From positions 14,252,868 to 14,316,867 of the forward strand of contig CM024168.1 in the NCBI GenBank assembly GCA_013433145.1: a DNA stretch of 64,000 nt, read 5' to 3'. Origin of the DNA: Ascaris suum. Its lineage: Eukaryota; Nematoda; Chromadorea; Rhabditida; Ascarididae. Positions 24,201-39,200 of this stretch are shown piece after piece. The notes under the pieces are model-generated. The model did not search any database. It saw only the letters and a program-made list of their open reading frames with translations, and was not told where the DNA came from. Each line of letters starts with the position of its first letter. The first letter of the stretch is position 1. The position numbers were made by a program, and so were the translations under genes.

Positions 24201-27200
24201 ACTTGCGCTGCATGACCCGTAGCAATAATAACCCATATAAGACTTGCAGGAAAACCAATAAACGCTTTCGGATATGGAAAAGAACAAAAACACCCTAGGG
24301 CGGAGAATAAACTATGCAAATCTGTGGTGACGAATCACTATCTTCCCCTCTTCCCGACTCCTCCCATCTTCTTCCCATCTTACTTTCGGGCAAAACAACA
24401 CTGATCAAAGTAAGCTTTACAAAAGTAAAGCAAAGGATTAAAAGATGAGATGGTAGGAAGCAGGTCAGGGGTGCGGGCCAGGTAAATTTGGAAGAGCGGC
24501 AGAGAGTGAACGTACTTTTAAGAAAAGAAATTGCTACCGACGAACATTTTTCGGCAACACAACTCGAAGTAATTGACAAAAGCAAAACGGCGAGTTCACC
24601 ATCCACAAACATTGCCTATAGCAAAACTCAACACAATCGTTTTGCCCGCAACCATCTTCGTCAGATTTCCATACATCTGTCGGATATTCAAATTTATTCA
24701 CATCCTCGAAATTCGCCTGCAAACTTCCTGTCTTTTTATGCACGCCTGGGTACAAGTGCATATCGAGCTCCCTCTTAACCACGTTTATCAATATGCTTTT
24801 TGAAGCGACCGCTAGGAAATAGAAAAAAGCCACTGCAAAATATAAAGGAACTCTTCGGTATCTTGGAATGACCTTAAATCTCTCTGAATTTAACATACCA
24901 ATGTGAAGAACGGTGCCAGGTACCATCTCAGGTGTATGCTGTACCCATCGAACTTCGTAACTGGATTCAATGGTTAGCGAGTGGAATTTTCCGCAAAGAC
25001 AGACAAACAAACACGCACATGCATATCCGCGCTTAAAACATTGCCATAAAACGCATCCCAAATTTGTAAAAATAAAACCCGTCGATATTGTTACATATTG
25101 TCATGGGATGCCACACTCATGACTCATATTTCTGTTACCTTCTGTCCCTCCATCAGACAATTAACGTTCATCATTCACCTGTCACAATTGCAAAGTTTTT
25201 TAAGGTAATGAGGACAATTTCACAGTGGTAATTTATGGCTAAAACGCGTTGATTATATTAATTGCACCGACAGAGACAAAAGATATATTGGATGTCGACT
25301 GAAAGAATTTTGGTGCTATGAAAACACCCAAATAACACAGCTGAAATAATATTGAACGCTGAAATCGCTCAATGTAGCAGTGATATCGTATATCATTCAT
25401 TCGAATCTTGCTATATCAGACCTACGATCTTGCTATATCAATGTAGCATTCGAATCTTGCTCCGCATTCACAATCTTCGATAGCGATATCAGCAGAGACC
25501 TACGATCGCAGTAGCCGTTCGGCGCTATGAAGTCATAAATCTTTCAAGGAGCATCGGAGAGCTTTGTCATTCGATTGCATCTTAATCTCCATTATAGATC
25601 GGATTCCTTCAGCTTCTATAAACACTTCTTTTGCTCTTTAATGGAAGCGGAATTTTCGTTGGCGATTTTCGAATACCTCAAAAACTTTACGTCGACATAA
25701 ATAAGCGTTAGCACAACAGTCATTGAACGGCAATGAGCAATTCCTATGTTAGCGACCGATAATGCTCTGTGTCAACATCAAAATAGTTACAGTAACGAGT
25801 ACTTTAATATTTTCTCACAGGAAATCGCGTTCAAGTCAACGAAACAATTTAAATAAATCGATCTGCGACCGTTCTGACGTGTAAAGAATCTCAGCGGAGC
25901 AACAACGCCCATTTACTACGAGCGACGAGAACATAAGACGACAAGTAACACATAGTGAGTAACAAATAAGACCGCAGCTTATTTATATCTTCGGCTATGG
26001 TCCCGAAGGCATGGGTGATCATTATCCATATGGAGAGATACCACATCAAGATCAAAACAACTACGAACTACGAGCAAAACAACTTGTTACATAAAACGAA
26101 GATCACCGCGATCACCGAGGTCACAAAAAACTCATTTGATTATAATAGTTCACTCGTTAACATCAATTTATTTCACTTGAGAAAATAAAGGATAGACACC
26201 GCTTTAGGGCTATTACGATGGAAAAAATATAGGACAAATGCAAAAACCTTAGAGGCATTCCAAAATATCCTTGGTTTCGGCAAAGTAAAACAAACCTATC
26301 AATCCATCCTTGATGACGGTAAAGCGAAATTGCGTTATCCCATAAGATGTGGCATAACGCAATAACTTAAAAGCGAAATCCGCACAAGAGAACAATTAAT
26401 AAGCAAGAAAGAAGTTGCTGTTAGAATGCTGGCAACACTCACTACTAAATAGCGATCCTTAACAATTGTATTCATTGGCTCATTACTGCTATACAGTAGC
26501 CCATGAAGATTGGAAGCGGTAGTAAAACTTTACGCGCATAAATGAGCAACATCGAGCCTCATCGTAATCAATTGTGCATCTCTGAGCACAAACCGGAATA
26601 GGTAATGAACATGTGCTTTACGTAATAATAATCAAGAGTTTTTGATCAAAATATACATTATACAATGTGATGCACCGTAAAAAGGCCGAATAATTCGACA
26701 ATGTTTGTGAGTTCCTCAAAATACTTGTGGCAAAGATAAATTTAGGTAGGTGATAAGATTATCGAGATTACATAGTACATAAAACAGATATGTACAAAAG
26801 AATTTAGAATACTAAAGAAAATCTTTTTCAGCCACAGTTTCAAATGCCACAATTTCTGTTTGTAGATAGTACGGCTACAGTACTTACAGCTTTCATCAAT
26901 TCTCTTGAGGCACAAAGTCTGAATGTAACATTTTAGGTTTAAAACAAAAAAATTCTTCTCAGAAGTCGTGAGAAAACAAACAACTCATGGCAAGATCATG
27001 GAACTGGACCTATAAAGTTAGGGTCTGCATTTATCTTAGACACCGCTAAATAAGCAAATGACAACGACGTTAGCTGAAGAATAACTTGTGGCTAGCCCAA
27101 TAACATGAATAAAAATTGGAACAATACTCTCCTCAGGAATTAGGCAGTATCCGGCTCACTCGCGTGAGATGCATAATTGCAAAAGATGGCTAACCGTAAA

Positions 27201-30200
27201 ATCTTTTGTTGGTTGCTGTACTATGATACAAAAACGATAAAGTATGGAGAATCTATACGCACGCGTAAGAGATGGCCATAGAAGGCAGTATGCATCTCCT
27301 TATCGATCTTCCAGTCGGCCACATCTAGCTAGTTACATTTCCTCATGCTTACATACGAGGATCCGCCACTGCCACCTGCTATAGTAATGACCAACGTCAC
27401 TGATTAAAAACAACAAAAACGAGGTAAAGAAAACACAATCGCTCCTAACACCGAAATATATACAACAAACGCAAACTGCTATAAGCAATGAACCATAACC
27501 GGAGCACATTATGGTAAGTGATAAAATGCAGCAATAACATAGACATATCAGTCCGTCACCTGCTCTAATTTCATGATAACTTCAGGATGACGAGAATATA
27601 CGAAATGAATATGTACCTCGACTGTCATATAAAAGCTGCAAGCATAATGCAGTCGAATCCAAGTTAGCACACTTTTACAGGAAATGCTTGCAAGAATAAA
27701 TCCATGTTAGCACATTTACAAGAATCGAAATAAGACAGAAATCCACAAGTAAACGTTGAAAACATTTTAAACAAACGGAATAACAGTGAAAAGTTTATAA
27801 ACGAAGCGACTTCTGGACTTCGTCAGTCAAGTTTGAATCATAGTGCTGACTTGTACAGCTCGAAAATCCTTTTTGTACTGCTGAGCTCTCCTGTGTTCGA
27901 GTCCAGGAACTCACCTGCAAATAAAACTCGAAGTAAATCAGTAATCAAAAACGTGGTGTTGGCACTCCTTTTCTGCGATCGCTTCAAAAATTTTCTAAGC
28001 AGTGAAGATTCTGCGATGGTCAAATCTGATCAGAAACATAATGTGCCAATGCTGAAGCTAACGCTCCATGCTTATGCTTGAAAACGCGGTGATCTCGGCA
28101 CAGTTGGGTGAAGTCAGATTAACAAGTGGCTGCAGACAATCGAGATCGATATCATATTTATTCCTGAAAAACAGATGGACTGGGCAAGAAAATACGACTG
28201 GAGCCAGAATGTGAACTGGCAGGCAAGCTCGGCGGAAACTGACTAGATGGGATCACATGCATGATTATGAGTCTCTGCTCATCGACACTTTATGACACAG
28301 CTGATTCTATTACTAATGCTCCTTAAAAAAAGATGATTGTGATATTATGGTTCTTCAATATAAAAGGTAAAAAAACACACCTTAGATCATATTAAAATAG
28401 GATAATATCGCTCAGAATAGTGAACAAAACGGTTACAACATCAGCACGTGTAGAGAAGATGAAGAAGGAGAGGAGGAAGAGGGAGAGAAAAGTCGAGATG
28501 CACAAATTTTTAAGATCACGCGGTGGCATATCCGGCTGTTATTGTCCCTCGGTTCCGAACAGAAGGAAAAAAATTCTACCAAAAACATCAGTCATCTCTC
28601 ACAGCGAGTATCAGCCTGTTTGAAAAAAGTGAAGGCAGCAAATAATCTGGAAGAAACTATTTTCTTTCTAATTTTGCTCCTGCAACGTCAAATAAAGCAA
28701 CTCGCCGAATTCATTATAAAGGTACCAGCACTTTATCGTATTTTCCAATAGTAAAAACGGTGTATGTCGAAAGAAAATCACCCCATAAAGATTCACTAAA
28801 TTCTTTTGTTTTGAAGTGCACATGAATGATTATACTTTCGTGGCTAGTTTATTTATCCCCTCGATTTGCTATCACAATGATCAGAACGGGTAGAAAAAAA
28901 TTACTCCCTATGCGAAATCTTCGCCAACCAGAGGCGAATCTAAATTCCAAGCGACAATGATAATCGAGTATCAGTTTCAAAAACTGGCAGTTTTGATCGC
29001 ATTTCCATGTTTACACCAAAAGAGTGAATTCTTGGGTATTCACCATGTATTTCCCATCGTTGATCGGGAATCACGCATGTACCCTGGAACATGTGCAAAA
29101 CGTTGTGCTAGAACTCAGAAAGATGTTTACGGAGTGCAATAAAACACGACAAACGATCACTTGCAGATCTCTTAGCCATTTCGGAGAGAATTTACTGGAA
29201 ATATTTTAGCCCTAGAGAAAGCCTTACATAAAAAATAAATAAAGAGAAGCATAAAAATTAAACGAGTAAAATTTATTGATTGCATTTTTACATAAGGGAC
29301 GCGAATCACCATTTGGACGACCCCTGCTTCGATGCGTTTAATAATACCCTCCCCCTCCTAGCTTTCTTCTTTCCCTCTCCAACCTCTTCCCTTCAAACAC
29401 AAATCTATCAACGCAAGTGAGGCTTTTATTTATTTAGAGGATGGAAAACGAGACTGCAATTATCGGTTTAATCTTCGGCTATCTCAATCGTTATTTTGTG
29501 CAAAATCTTTCAGCGAGAATTGGTTGTTATAAACTGAGGATGCACTCTGTATAGATGTTGTAGACAGACGATTGTACGTCGTACAATCAACACAAAGAGA
29601 CGGCTTTGCATTGTAACGGGATTTTCCACACGCGAAAGATGGCGAATAAAGAAGAAAAAGAACGGAAAAGTATATAAAAATAGAAATGTGCACCTCAATT
29701 GGGCGAATCACTTTTGCGATCTTCCACGATTGACCATAGAATTTAAGGGGATTTTGTTTAGTTAAGCCAACCAATAATGCATCATACAAGCCGTTTTCCT
29801 GCACAAATCGTCTCACAACGCCCTTATCGTCAAAAGCGTCTCCGAAGTACTCAGCATGGAACAACGAATCACTTGCTGAATAATCCGCCGATAAAAAAAC
29901 GACAGTCTCAACCTAAATAAAAAACTTTCGAAGGAGATTCATCCGAATTCTGTTCAATTCCCTTCTGCCTCCTTCCTCCCCTCCTGTGCTTGTTCTCAGC
30001 TGGATGATACCAATGTGAAGAACTTGTTTATCAGTAAACAAAGGAAAACTATATTCGCAGCCTTATGAGAAATTTGAGTACGCCTTTACAGAATACGGAT
30101 GTCCAATACAAGAACTTATGCATTACCTTATCGAAATTTACTTTCCAAGACCGCTTTGCAAATGCAAATAAGCCAGCCAATTTCCGCAGAGCCAAAAGTT

Positions 30201-33200
30201 TACTTCATCCGGCATTAGCACTTTTCAGTGGTATAATAGATAGTAAAATAAGAGTGAATGGACAGCAAATAGCATAATCACTCATACTTAAGATGATGAG
30301 AAATTTTGGAAAACGGCTGAAGATCGATGCTTCGATGAACAACAAGTTAGGAGGAGTAGCCGAACAAATAATTCCAAAGTTATCTCCCCTAACACTTCAC
30401 AGAAATTCGATGAGACAACAGGTCCATCATCAAAAATCTAATGGTTGATTAATCATTCAGGTGGATGCATTTGCATAAATGATTTCACTATTTATATATG
30501 CCAGTATTTCTCGAGCGCCATGCTCTTCTAATCACTCTCCTTTCTATCGCCCCCCTTCCCTCGCCATCTTCCTCTTCCCATCATCATAAGATACACAACT
30601 CCACTGAAGCATTAAAGAAAAACATTTCCTTCCGACAGCTCAAGTCAAAAATTTCAGAAATTTCAACGCTTGAACATCGAGCATTCACAAATTCTGACCA
30701 TTCTGTGTTGGACGATCTCAGTATTCACTAAACAAACAAACACAATTCACTTACCATAACCGAATTTGCGAACTGTTCTGCATGATACAATTGTGGTATC
30801 TTTCTTATCCACTGTGCCATAAACTTTAAGCGTCCTTCATTCGTTCCTCTAAATTCGATGAATACTTCAACTAACAATCAAAGTGCATGGAATCTAAAGT
30901 TTACAATATTCTCCAACGTCGATAAATCCACAAGAAGACCTTCCAAGGCTTAAAAATAAACCCCCCGCCCCCCTCAGCACACGCCTATTCGGCCAATCTG
31001 TTACGAAACAATAGAACGTGTATATTATATCTGCGTTACGTGCTAATATACACCTGTGTATACATACGTGGATATATATTTATATGCCTGTGCGCTTGTG
31101 TGGTTCATGCATACATGCGTATGTGTGTATATAGGTTCTATACACCTGTGCCCGGAAATGACTCCAATTTGATTAGCATGAGAGAAAATTTGAAAAATGT
31201 AACGCTTAACAAAAATCGAGAAATAACTAAAGTACGACGGTTAGAATTTCGCGACCTTGGAAAATCTCTGTTCAAATCCAATTCATTGTGCCAGTATATG
31301 TCGAGGTATTGAAAATAACACAAAAAACCATATGCAAATATCCGGATTACAACGTGTCCGCTTATGGCTTACAATGATCCACAAGTGAATGGTGTCTGCT
31401 GAGTTCAACTATCGAGTTGCTGCAAACACGCAATATTTGTCAAAAACACTATGCACTTTACGTCTGTGTCGAACGGTTTTCAACGACAATACGATAGTAA
31501 TCATTTTTTGCAATTTCAAATTTCCGCTTTCGCTGTTGAAGATAATTACGATTCATTCATAAAGTATCAAAAAAAGCCTTATTTATTCCACTCAAGTCTG
31601 GGAAAATTTCATAGTACAGGTCATGATGATATGAAGAAAAAAGAAAATGAATGAGAATAATTGCTCTCACATTAAAAGTTGCCATTGCTCTTCCCCCCGT
31701 TTTCTCTTTTGAGCATGTCACGACTACACTGCAGTAAACAATTTCATCGAGATTTTGTGCCATGAAAGTTACCGAGGGATGAAGCTGACCCAGTCACCAT
31801 GCTTCAAACTCATCGCTACATTAGCCATCGTTATAATCACTTCACCCAGTTCAGGACACCATAAGAATCCGACTCGTGCATGGAACGCTGTCACAATTCC
31901 CACCAAACGGTTCCCTTCGCTATCATTTCGTAAAGACGACATCTGAATCGCTCGTTTATTTTTGCATTATCAGCTCTGTGACGATGAATAACGTACATTG
32001 TGGTAATACTATCATATTCGGAATAAAGAACTGAAAAATATCACTGAAATGGTAGAATTTTCTTCAGTAACTTTTTATTGCATAAATAGAACAAAATTAC
32101 TGCACTTGTTTTGCACTCTCTTGAAAAGAACGAACAGAAATTAGGAACAGTACTGTTCTCTTTCAATATTACATTCTTTAAAAGCCAGAAACGTTGAAGT
32201 AATATTATGAAATTATTCGTAAAGCATTAGTGGGTGTTGTAATCGACTTGTAAATTATACAAGTGAAGAGAGTAATTAGTAATTAACAGTTGCAGGAAAG
32301 AAGCACAAGTTAATTAATTACACAGAAAATCAATTCCACAAACAGAGAAAATTAAACAAATTGTTAGAGAGCAAAGAAATTATGTTCAAAGGTATCGCAA
32401 GAGTAAACCACTTTAATTGAAAATCAGCTTTTTAAATGCGTACAATGTTTTGAAACTATAAGCTTAGTGAGAAAACTAAAAACCAATAAATAAAAAGAAA
32501 CGTGTGGAAGAGCCGTTAAATAACATCAAATAAAACCTCTTTAGTTCTTTCGAAATTTCAATTAGTGGTAGGAAAAGAGTATTCCAATTTGGCATAAGAA
32601 CACCTCATGTGACCTACATGTTTGCCCAAATTTCAGCACTAAGTTCTAATGATATCCACTTTGAAAGATACAAAAAAAAACTATCATTTTATTTAAAATT
32701 CCACTGAATTGCATCACTCCATCCATCACCATCCCAATGACGCTGCATAAGGCTTTATGCATTTCTTCTTTAATAAGATGACAGGGCTACTGCGCTTTCC
32801 TCTGCTTCTGCCTTTTTTTGGTGGAAACAGGTCAGCCTGTCACCTTCGCTTTTCAATTTTCATTGTTCATGAAATTTAAAATATTTTGTGATCAGAGCCA
32901 AAATTCCACGGTAGCCTGAAGCCTACTTACAATCCTGGGACTTATGTTCAAAGTTAAACGGCCCCGAGAAATACCTGGCAATTCGTTGTTGGCAGAAGTG
33001 ATAAGGGAGCAGTGTCAAGTGGCAAACTATTTGCCGCAAACTTTTCCGCTGCCGTTTTGTCACTACCAACATCACTCGTCCATTTCGAAGGAAATCTCTT
33101 TGAGCTGAACTTCCACGAATTTGCCGACATGCCGTCTGAGCAACTGACAGTCACCGAAGATTCGCTACGAAAGAAACGGCCAGTACCCGTCCCCGGAAAA

Positions 33201-36200
33201 TCATTCTGAAAACAGTATTCTATAAGCAGGCCCAAAATAGCCGTATGATGATCTCTAATTACATCGTCAACCATCACAGGAAGCGCATAATTCTAAGCGG
33301 GCATGAGGGGATGAGCAAACAGGGGAAGGAAGCTAGAGATTCCAAAGAAGGAAGAAGAAAAGCAGATGTGATATGGACGTATACTACTTCCATTGATTTT
33401 TCCTCTTCCGCATGCTGTGCGCAAAACATCTGAAATACAGCTGTCCCGTAGAATCTTCGCCAAGAATCATGTTAAGAAGGAAATGCACAATGACATTTGC
33501 ATGCTTGATCGTAACTAATGAAAGGGGAGATGAAAACATGAAAGAAAACTCTCGCAGCATAACAAACTCCTTTTTTACCTTGCACGATTTTACCGTATTT
33601 TTGAGTTAAATCTGTCATTTAACGATAATAACGAAATGCAAGATAACAAGACAACTACAATCGAAGATAAAATCTCATAAAATCTCATAAAAACTAGTAA
33701 GAACTTTGAGAGGCTTTTTTTATTTTCATCTCAATTCCCTCATTTCCGAGGATAGACATCGAATGAATAAAATAGTGGATTCGCTCTTGTGCTTGGTTGA
33801 ATAAAGAATCCACTAGGCACAAGAGCGCAAACATCATAACACCGCAGGCAATTCTGAATTATTTGTAGATGTATAAGAGGGCAATAAATGGCAATACGAT
33901 CAGCGGTTAATTATTATAAGATGTAAGAGACTATTATATAGTGACCCAATGACGCCCATCGGCCAAAATAAAAAATAAAAATGAGCACGAAAATATCTGA
34001 GCGCCTACCTCGTTGACAGCACTTCCAGGAAATTCTTGCACATGCTCCCAATTCATCGTAGACTTCTCGTCAACAGTTTCAAAGGTAGAACATAACGCAT
34101 GAGAGGTTGGTGAAGAAATGCCTTTTCCGTTCTCATATCCTATTCGAACAGGTGTCTCTTCTGATATGCACCATGTGACGTTGAAATAACGCTCAAGATT
34201 CGCTTGCCATGTTGGCACCCTTTGCAAAAAAAAAAAAAAAAATTATGCGTCTACAATCAATAAAGACACTGGCAATCATCAACAACATTAATACTTTCCT
34301 CGCCAAACTCGACAGATCAAAATAATTCAGGTCACATTTGAGAAAGTGTCAACATTAGAATGCGCTACCGCATGTTCACCTCGAATTTTCCATCGCGTTG
34401 CATTCTGTTTTGCGCCTACAAGAGCGATCAAATCTGAATATCGCACCTTTATGTAACTACAGTGTTCAATAATATATGCATATAAACAAAAAACTCTAGT
34501 ACACTTTTCATTTACTTATTTGACGCAATATTCTAAACAATCCTCATGGAATCCTCATAAAGCTAGCAGTTCAAAACTGGAAACTTGGATTACAAATATG
34601 ACAATTTTGAGGGCAAATCCATATTGATGATCTAATCTTGCTGCCAATTGCAGTACCTTGATCGAATTATTATTCGCATTCGAGCGCACCGTCGACAAGA
34701 CTTCCGAAAATCTTTCGAGCTTCTGCTTGGAGTAAAAAATCTGCTCACTGCTAGGTTTTCCCTGCTAAGAACTGATAAAAGAAACATCGGACAATTCTTC
34801 TGATATTTCCAAACGCAAATATGAGCGATAAAACCGACATTGAAAGGAATCGGTAATAAAAAAAAGCGATGATAACAAAAATTGCAAGCCTTCCCTTATT
34901 TTTTGTAATTTCTTCAAGACTTCGCGCCTATTAATGAAATTTTCAATTCTTTTAATGCCCAATTTCCATCCTGTTGCGAGACACTTCGTGAAAAATTTCA
35001 CCCCCCCCCCCCCCCCCCCCACCGAACTCATCATCTCATTGAAGAGGCGAAAATGTTGAACATCGATAGTTTCAAGTCAATTTTTTTGATGCAACATACG
35101 CTAGTCAAAAATTTAAACATAGGACAGCTGCTTTCTTCATTCGCTAAATAAAGAGACATGAAATACGAAAGAGAATCCATATCATGGACTCTCAATTTTA
35201 TTTTACATGATAGGCCAACAATTGCTTTCATCAGCGAGCATCCATATCAGAAATCTGTGAAGTAATAAATTTATGCAAAATTCTATGGAAGCGGTTCAAT
35301 ATACTGCACGAATGGAGCATCTTCTTGCTTGATGAAGTGCATTTCACAATTCGATAAAATACAAAAGCCTTCATAGTGGATTTTCACACCATTTCAGAAT
35401 GTACTTTTATTTAAACCGGATTGCGATCATAAATAACAGCGAATGGAAAAGATGAATAGGAGACGCTATAAAAGGCTAGCACCGTTCGCACTAAATCACT
35501 TCACATCAAATACTTTAGCTCATAATGGTGAGTGAATGCCTAAATTTATGTCGTTCCACGCCGCATTGTTTTCTTTTTCTCATCTATCGTTCCAAACGGA
35601 AAATCTTTCCTCTGAGATTACGCATCGTTTGAAATTGTCGTACTGTCGTCGAACTTTGTAGAGAGCGTTTGCATTGGAAGGGGGCCTTTTCTTGCGGATA
35701 AATCCAGAATTTCGACGCTCATCGCCAACAAGGCGGTCTCAAGTTTAAAAAAAAAACCTCTTTCCAGGAACTTCTTTTCATATCTTTGAGTTTTTAAATT
35801 ATTTCCTCCGAAAAAGCGCTTTTCCAGTTCCTTCGAGATACCGCACGAAACTCAAAAGATTTCCGGGAAGGTAGCAGAGAAATCAAACGACAATCCTCAT
35901 AAAATTCTCTTTGTTGTCAAGGGTTGAAATAATACTCCTCTCAAGTGACGCAAACCGTTGATTGTATCCTTATCGCCGGTGAAGTGAAGTGGGAAGAAGA
36001 TGGAATTTTTCCATGAACATGCTATTACAAATCTCTGGCATCCCTATTATGAAGGTTCGACCACATCTGCACCGCCTCAAACTTCCGAATCGCCCCAACC
36101 TGGTGCAAACATGATCACCTACCACCTTAGGTTATTAGCAAGCCGTATAGAGTGGCGCTTCATCGTAAGCTGCAGTATATATGTGGATACTAGCAAAGTT

Positions 36201-39200
36201 TTCTTAACTCAAGAGGGTAGACAGGGCTGCGGATAACGTGAGTGGAGCGCTTGGAAGATCGGCAAATTTGAAATTTTTGAGGGAACCACATTTTGGGAAC
36301 ACTTCCAGCTTGTGACGCCACTGCAAATGAAACAGCAATCGGCTAACTCAACTCCAGAAAAAGCTTCCACTAATAACGTGCACGCCCTAATAAAATTTTG
36401 GAAAGAAGGTCCAGAAACTTTTTTGACAGAGTCACTTAATTCTTATTGTGGGAAAAACAGGAAATTGATGAATATTACATTGGAGAAATTAGTGGGAAAA
36501 AAAGGAAGAAGGCTTTCACTTAGACGTGTGTTTATCACAACGCTTGCTATGCAACGTAAATTGAATATTAGGAACAATAATTCTCATAACCAATATAAAT
36601 TTTTCTTCAATGATGCAAGAGATATTTCAAGTTTTCAGATGAAATTATTCATAACTATCCTAGTTTTGTGCTGCTTAGCAAGCAACGTCGAGGGTCAACA
36701 ATCGACCGACTCATCAACCCCAAGTTCGACCGACTCATCAACCCCAAGTTCGACCGACTCATCAACCTCAAGTTCGACAGACACATCAACCTCAAGTTCG
36801 ACAGACACATCAACCTCAAGTTCGTCAGCAACAAGTGCGCCTAGCGGAACTACCGCAGCAGCATGTACAGACAATGCCAACAACTGCCCACAACTCGCAG
36901 CGTACTGCGTTTCAGCCGTGTATAAATCGGTGATGTTGCAGAGATGCAAGAAAACATGCGGTGTCTGCGAGTGTGTCGACGTCGCTAACAACTGTGCACA
37001 GATGGCTAATTTGTGTGCCGATGAAACCTACAGGTACACAATGATCACGAGATGCATGAAAACATGCAATCTGTGTAACGGTGGAACGTGTGCCGATACT
37101 GCCAGTAATTGCGCTCAGCTCTCCTATTTATGCAATGATGCAACATTCAAGCCAACTATGCAAGTCAGATGCAAGAAGACGTGCAATTTCTGTTAATATT
37201 GCTATGCAAAAATTTATGCTACGAAACAACTCGCTAGCATATTATATAAGATGTAAAAATTTGCCATCTACTTGGTAATCGTCTTATATACAAGATGCCA
37301 TCTATTTTTCCATCCTTTAAACAAATTCCTTATCAGTGGGATATATCGTTTCTCAACGTCGTATTAAAATGGGAAATAAAAGCATTCTTTCTCTTTGCTA
37401 CAGAAACACCTTAAGATGCATATCAATGCTGTTGTGAGGGAGCTATAACCACAAGGGTTGCTTATAGGGAGGAGAAGGGTGAAGTAAAGGGCTCGGGAAG
37501 GAGAGAAGAGTGGACGGTTGCAAAAAAGCGCGCACGACATTCGCAAAATTTCGCGCGTTTTATTCAAAGTTGTCAATATATCGCAACTATCCTTCACGCT
37601 GGGATAAACGATAGATATACAGCCCAAATCAACTGATAGAAAACGCGCCAACTGGGTTGCTTAACGATGATTTCGATTTAAGAGCTTCTCAGATTATTAA
37701 AAACATTGCGCCAATTTCGGTTCGGTATTTGATTCTCTTCGGGATCTTCCTCTCTCGTACCCTTTCATCGCTCCTTTGACATTCGAAACATTCTTCCTCT
37801 TCTCTAACATTTAACTTTTATGGCAAAAACATCGCCAATTCCGTTGAAATATGAAATGCATACAATCACCTCAGATCATTATAAAACACCCTTCGTAAGC
37901 AGACCGAAATCACTTAATTAAACTTGAGCTAAAACGCTTCAATTTGCTTTTGCATTCTCATCGTTACATCTCCTTTGTGATATATGACTAGTTCAAAGCA
38001 CGTGGAAAAACGCTTGAGAGTAGCTGAAGCGACCAGCCGCTTCGACGGATTTGCAACAAACAATAAAATATGCGGAATAATGCCGAAGCAATTCAATTGA
38101 CTCGGCCTGTCAAAAGTTTCGATGAAAAAAAATCGACTTTTTGTGAATGAGTTGGAGCAAAATGAAAACTCGAGTGATGCCAATGCATACAAATTCTTTT
38201 TTCAATGTTCAGCCCCTACAGTTTCTACTGATATTGATGGATCAATATGGAATATGTATAGGAGTTTATATTGCCATACAATATGCGATGTATTTTGTAC
38301 CTCTAGCTTCAGCAGTTCCTACGTTCAAATAGTGGGACACACAGACAGACACCACTAAATTTGAATAAGACACCTCCATGTGGCTGAAGTGTTCAATAAT
38401 ATATGCATATAAACAAAAAAAACTAGTACACTTTTCATTTACTTATTTGACGCAATATTTTAAACAATTCTCGTGAAACCCTCATATATCTAGCAGTTCA
38501 ACACTGGAAATTTGGATTACAAATATGACAATTTTGAGGGCAAATCCATATTGATGAGTCTAATCTTGCTGCCAATTGCAGTACCTGATCGAATTATTTT
38601 TTGGAAATTTTTTCTGGCTTCCTAATCTAAGTAAAAATTTGCTCACTGCTAGTTTTTCCTTGCTAAGAACTGGTGAAAATGAAAAGCACAACATCGGACA
38701 ATTCTTCTGATACTTCCAAACGCAAATATGAGCGATAAAACCGATGTTGAAAGGAATCGGCGACGAAAATAAAGCGGAAATGTTGACGAAAATTGTACGC
38801 TTTTAGATGAATTTCTTTATTTGTTTGTAATTTCTTCACTTCTTCCTATCAATGAAATCTTTTATTCTTTCTATGCCAAACTGTCACCTCATTACAATAT
38901 ACTCCGTGAGAAATTCCAAATCTTCAATCGATTTCATCCTCACATTTGAACGGGTGAAAATGTTGAACATCTATGGTTTCAGGCTAATTTTGGCTCGAAA
39001 GTTTAAATAACCGGTCGGCTGCTTTCCGCACCTGCTTTGTAAAAAAGGCATGAAGTAAGAAAGAGAACCCATATCATCAACTCTCAATTTAATTTGACCA
39101 ACATCTACTTTCATCACAGGACATTCATGTCAAAAACCTCTATCGTGACAAATCTGTGTGAAATCCCATGAACGCTGATCAGCATACTGCACGAATGGAG

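Noticed and set aside
24295..24612. Minus-strand 105-codon frame
   Set aside because: Overlaps the end of a better-supported exon in another frame and has no splice sites of its own.
27821..27840. CAAGTTTGA, resembling the end of the nematode spliced leader
   Set aside because: The rest of the leader and the SL RNA donor and Sm site are absent.
28957..29209. Plus-strand frames with [20 protein letters not shown]
   Set aside because: The minus strand here has an exon that fits the large gene in phase at both ends; the plus frame has no partner.
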